Source: an uncultured Selenomonas sp. (GTDB lineage Bacteria > Bacillota > Negativicutes > Selenomonadales > Selenomonadaceae). Taken from it: DNA of 15,481 nt. This document shows positions 13,089 to 15,481 of the stretch, piece after piece (within the stretch, counting starts at the first letter, position 1; every line of letters starts with the position of its first letter). A program made the position numbers and the translations under genes. Location: contig CALJPB010000219.1 in the NCBI GenBank assembly GCA_937981305.1, forward strand, positions 1-15,481. The letters are read 5' to 3'. A model generated the notes under the pieces. That model was not told where the DNA came from and made no database searches. It saw nothing but the letters and a program-made list of their open reading frames with translations.

Positions 13089-13097
13089 AGCATAGCA
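13089..13097 (-). promoter_or_regulatory. Probable promoter of the DUF2225 operon
   Basis: TATGCT (13094-13089) preceded by TGC makes an extended -10. The -35 region is a pyrimidine run without a good match to TTGACA. The ribosome-binding site and ATG follow within 35 nt, so the leader is very short. Confidence 0.5.
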
Positions 13098-13177
13098 CAA
13101 ACCGAGGAAAAAAGAAAGTTCGTCCACCCCCATAAAAATCCGTCAACACACGGCACAGCCCCATGTACGGCAACGAC

Positions 13178-13205
13178 AAAAAAACCGCCCGAAGGCGGTT
13201 TTTTT
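13178..13205. terminator. Intrinsic terminator of the autotransporter gene
   Basis: A 12-bp stem made of A7CCGCC and GGCGGT7 around a CGAA loop, 19 nt after the autotransporter stop. U7 follows on the minus strand, and the symmetric A7 would serve the plus strand too. Confidence 0.93.
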
Positions 13206-13224
13206 GGATCAGCAGTCGTACTGC

Positions 13225-15481
13225 TTAGAAGAAGAAGTTTACGCGGCCCGATGCAATCCAGCCCTTGTAGTCGGCAAACGTCTTGTCCACCGAGACATTG
13301 AGATAGGTCGTCGGGTTGAGATAGTTCTTGTAGCCGAGCGAGAGATAGAATACATTGTAGTCGTTGTCAACGCCGGGGAGCGCAATCCCGTTGATGTACG
13401 GGTTGTACGTGCCGGAGAAGCCGCGGCTGTAGGCAATGCCTGCCGTCAGACCGCTCGTCCAGTCGAAGTTCACACCGAGCTTCGTGGAGAAGTTGGTCTG
13501 ATCGTCTGCCGAGACGGTGTTGCCGTTCGCATAGGAGAACGCGTCGAACGAGAGCTTATCGTATGCGAAGTTGATGTACGGATTTACGATGAGATCATCG
13601 CTGTTGCGGATCTTGACACCGTAGCCGACCATCGCGCCGAAGTCGTCCGTCTTGGCAGATGCGCCCATGTGGTCGAGCGAGAACTTACCCTTGTGGAGGT
13701 AGTAGTCGAGGTACTGACCGTTCGTAAGGACATGGGTGCCGTAGAGACCTGCGTCAAAGGAGCTCTTGATGTCCGCAGAGCCGCCGAACGCACCGTTGAA
13801 CTCCGCCGAGCCCGTCGTGGAGGCGAGGTAGAGACCGAGGTAGTCCGTATCGGAGACCTGGTAGTCATAGCCGAGCTGATAGGTCGTCGCCTTGACCTTC
13901 GAGTCTGCATAGCCCGTGCTGCCCGTCTCGACATCCTGGTTGCTGTGGCGGATCTGGAACCAGATGTTGTTCGGCGTGCCTTCTGCGCGCGTCGGCGCAG
14001 CAGCTGCCAGCTCACCAGCACGGAGATCTGCCGTACGGTTCGCGATATTGCCCGCGATGACATCGTTGATGACGCTCGCCGTGCGGCTTGCCGTAACACC
14101 GACACCGGCAGCGATCTTGCCCTTCTCGACCGCCTGATATGCGAGGGTGTTTGCCTGATATGCGTTCAGTGCAGCGATTGCCTTTGCCCGTGCAGCCTTG
14201 GTCGCATCGGTCGATCCGGCATCATCCTCCTTTGCAGCTTTGAGAGCCGCATTCACCAGACCATTGAGGTCACCAAGATATTCTCCCGGCAATTTCTTCT
14301 GATCTTCTTTCGAGAGTTTATCATACTCCGCTTTCAGATACGCAAACCGATCACTGAACTCCTGGAGCTGCGCCGTCGTATAGTCCGTCGTCTTCAGAAC
14401 GTTATCGATCTGCGTCTTGTTCGCAATTGCGACATCGTTTGTGAACGGATTATAGTCGTTGTCTGCAAACGTCGCCGCCACACTCGTCGCATTCAGCGCC
14501 GTCACCTTGTCGCCGACCTTGTCGCGATACTGCTTATCCGTCTGCCCGTCGGTATAATCCTGCGCAAGGATCTTGCCAACGGATGCGAGCGGGCTCTTCT
14601 TGTCAAAGTCGCCGTACGTCGGTTTTCCCTCACCCTTGACATCCGATGTCACATCGCCGGAAGCGAGGCTCTGGTTGGAGGGAATCTTGGATTTGATTGC
14701 CGTTGCAATTGCATTCAGTTCCGCCTGAGTATAGGTCGTACCGTTCGCCTTGGCAAGCTGAATGGTGCCGCCGCTCGCTGCGTTAAGATTGGTGATGTTC
14801 TTAAGCGCATCAACAGGATCGTCGGCAAGGATTTTCTCTGCCTTCAGCGTCCCCGCCTTGATTGTGCCACCCGCAATCGTAACCGTCTTTGCCGTGACCT
14901 TATCGCCGGCTTCGACATTACCTGCTTTGACCGTCACATCACCCGCCGTCTCGAGCTTGGAGAGATCCGCGTTGACGGTCTGGCTCGGTGCGTCGACCGT
15001 AACCGACGACAGTGCGCCGCTCTCCGCCGTCACCTTAGTACCGCCTTCGAGTTTGACAACAGAATCCTTCGCCGTCGTTGCCGTCACCGTATTCGCGCCG
15101 TCAGAGACGGTGAGCGTCTTGGTTGCGGGAACTGTAAGCCCCTGACCCTTGATTGCTTTGGCAGTATCCTTGTCGAGCGTAAAGGATTCCGCGCCCTTCT
15201 TATATGCCTCTGTGATACCTGCGGCGAGGTTGTCACCGCTGTATTTGTTACCGTCCACCGTCAGCTTGCCGTCGGCAAAGTCTGCCGGCGTGTATGTGGA
15301 CTTCACATCGGTCGCCGCAACATTCTTAAGCTCAGTGATTTTTGCCTTAAGAGCAGCGTCCGTCACAGCACTTGTGTTGACGTTGAGCTTGTCGGCAGCC
15401 GGAGCAATCGTCCCCTTCTTGATGAGATCCGCCACAGCTGCAGCTGAGTCATTATCCACCTTGACGGTCGTTGCTGTAACC
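13225..15481 (-). CDS. Autotransporter (type Va) protein, C-terminal part with beta-barrel
   Basis: About 751 C-terminal residues are visible; the reading frame stays open to the right edge, so the signal peptide and early passenger are missing. The GTG at 15459 is probably internal, because the frame upstream of it also encodes passenger-like VTATTVKV. From 15481 to about 14750 the passenger is Thr/Val/Gly-rich with beta-helix-like repeats (LTVSDGANTVTATTAK, VTIAGGTIKAGTLKAEKI). From about 14700 to 13990 it is helix-rich and charged (FSDRFAYLKAEYDKLSKEDQ). The final 250 or so residues (from NIWFQIRHSNQDV) are an autotransporter barrel: alternating strands, YGTHVLTNGQYLDYYLHKGK, and a C-terminal Phe (GRVNFFF) as recognised by the BAM machinery. 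It is probably an adhesin or surface protein. Confidence 0.92.
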   Translation of the reverse strand, partial: VTATTVKVDNDSAAAVADLIKKGTIAPAADKLNVNTSAVTDAALKAKITELKNVAATDVKSTYTPADFADGKLTVDGNKYSGDNLAAGITEAYKKGAESFTLDKDTAKAIKGQGLTVPATKTLTVSDGANTVTATTAKDSVVKLEGGTKVTAESGALSSVTVDAPSQTVNADLSKLETAGDVTVKAGNVEAGDKVTAKTVTIAGGTIKAGTLKAEKILADDPVDALKNITNLNAASGGTIQLAKANGTTYTQAELNAIATAIKSKIPSNQSLASGDVTSDVKGEGKPTYGDFDKKSPLASVGKILAQDYTDGQTDKQYRDKVGDKVTALNATSVAATFADNDYNPFTNDVAIANKTQIDNVLKTTDYTTAQLQEFSDRFAYLKAEYDKLSKEDQKKLPGEYLGDLNGLVNAALKAAKEDDAGSTDATKAARAKAIAALNAYQANTLAYQAVEKGKIAAGVGVTASRTASVINDVIAGNIANRTADLRAGELAAAAPTRAEGTPNNIWFQIRHSNQDVETGSTGYADSKVKATTYQLGYDYQVSDTDYLGLYLASTTGSAEFNGAFGGSADIKSSFDAGLYGTHVLTNGQYLDYYLHKGKFSLDHMGASAKTDDFGAMVGYGVKIRNSDDLIVNPYINFAYDKLSFDAFSYANGNTVSADDQTNFSTKLGVNFDWTSGLTAGIAYSRGFSGTYNPYINGIALPGVDNDYNVFYLSLGYKNYLNPTTYLNVSVDKTFADYKGWIASGRVNFFF

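Noticed and set aside
13211..13225. 6-bp hairpin AGCAGT/ACTGCT at the autotransporter stop codon.
   Set aside because: Short, with a 3-nt loop and no U-run; the real terminator lies just downstream.
13204..15447. Plus-strand open frame of 747 residues opposite the autotransporter.
   Set aside because: It is Arg/Val/Ile-rich with no domain and starts in a terminator. It is the mirror of a biased coding sequence whose minus-strand product has a clear barrel.

Overview
The window looks like chromosomal DNA from a high-GC, diderm (outer-membrane) Firmicute of the Negativicutes, most likely Selenomonas or a close relative. It combines outer-membrane proteins (a TolC-family channel and an autotransporter beta-barrel ending in Phe) with genes typical of Firmicutes (DUF2225, DUF4127, and an FtsE-FtsX-M23 peptidase-S41 protease cluster). 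The genus is inferred from gene content. No rRNA, tRNA, CRISPR array, insertion sequence or phage gene is visible.

Region 1 (1-6046, minus strand). An extended -10 promoter at 6041-6049 drives ftsE, ftsX, an M23 (LytM) peptidase with coiled coils, and an S41 C-terminal processing protease. These form an envelope and cell-division module in which FtsEX would control a periplasmic peptidoglycan hydrolase. Downstream on the same strand are a TolC-family outer-membrane protein and the start of an HlyD/RND-type adaptor, coupled by an ATGA overlap, so an efflux system continues off the left edge. A gap-free imperfect palindrome of about 150-166 bp separates the protease gene from the efflux genes.

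Region 2 (6078-7858, plus strand). A YbaN/DUF454 inner-membrane protein and an ATP-grasp ligase of unknown substrate each have a recognisable sigma70 promoter. They end at a strong 19-bp bidirectional terminator shared with the convergent methyltransferase gene.

Region 3 (7860-9142, minus strand). A membrane-anchored protein of unknown function and a class I SAM methyltransferase overlap by TGATG.

Region 4 (9143-9498). This gap holds what reads as a type I toxin-antitoxin-like locus. A plus-strand RNA of about 205 nt encodes a 20-residue hydrophobic peptide. Its 5' and 3' ends pair, and its Shine-Dalgarno can pair with a loop after the stop codon. A fully overlapping antisense RNA without any ATG has its own consensus promoter and terminator. 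This is the most novel item in the window.

Region 5 (9499-13094, minus strand). Four tightly packed genes (DUF2225, an unknown 243-residue protein, secreted DUF4127, flavodoxin) overlap or nearly touch and are probably one operon from a promoter near 13089.

Region 6 (13178-15481, minus strand). This is the C-terminal 750 or so residues of a large autotransporter, followed by a hairpin/U-tract terminator. Its N-terminus lies beyond the right edge.
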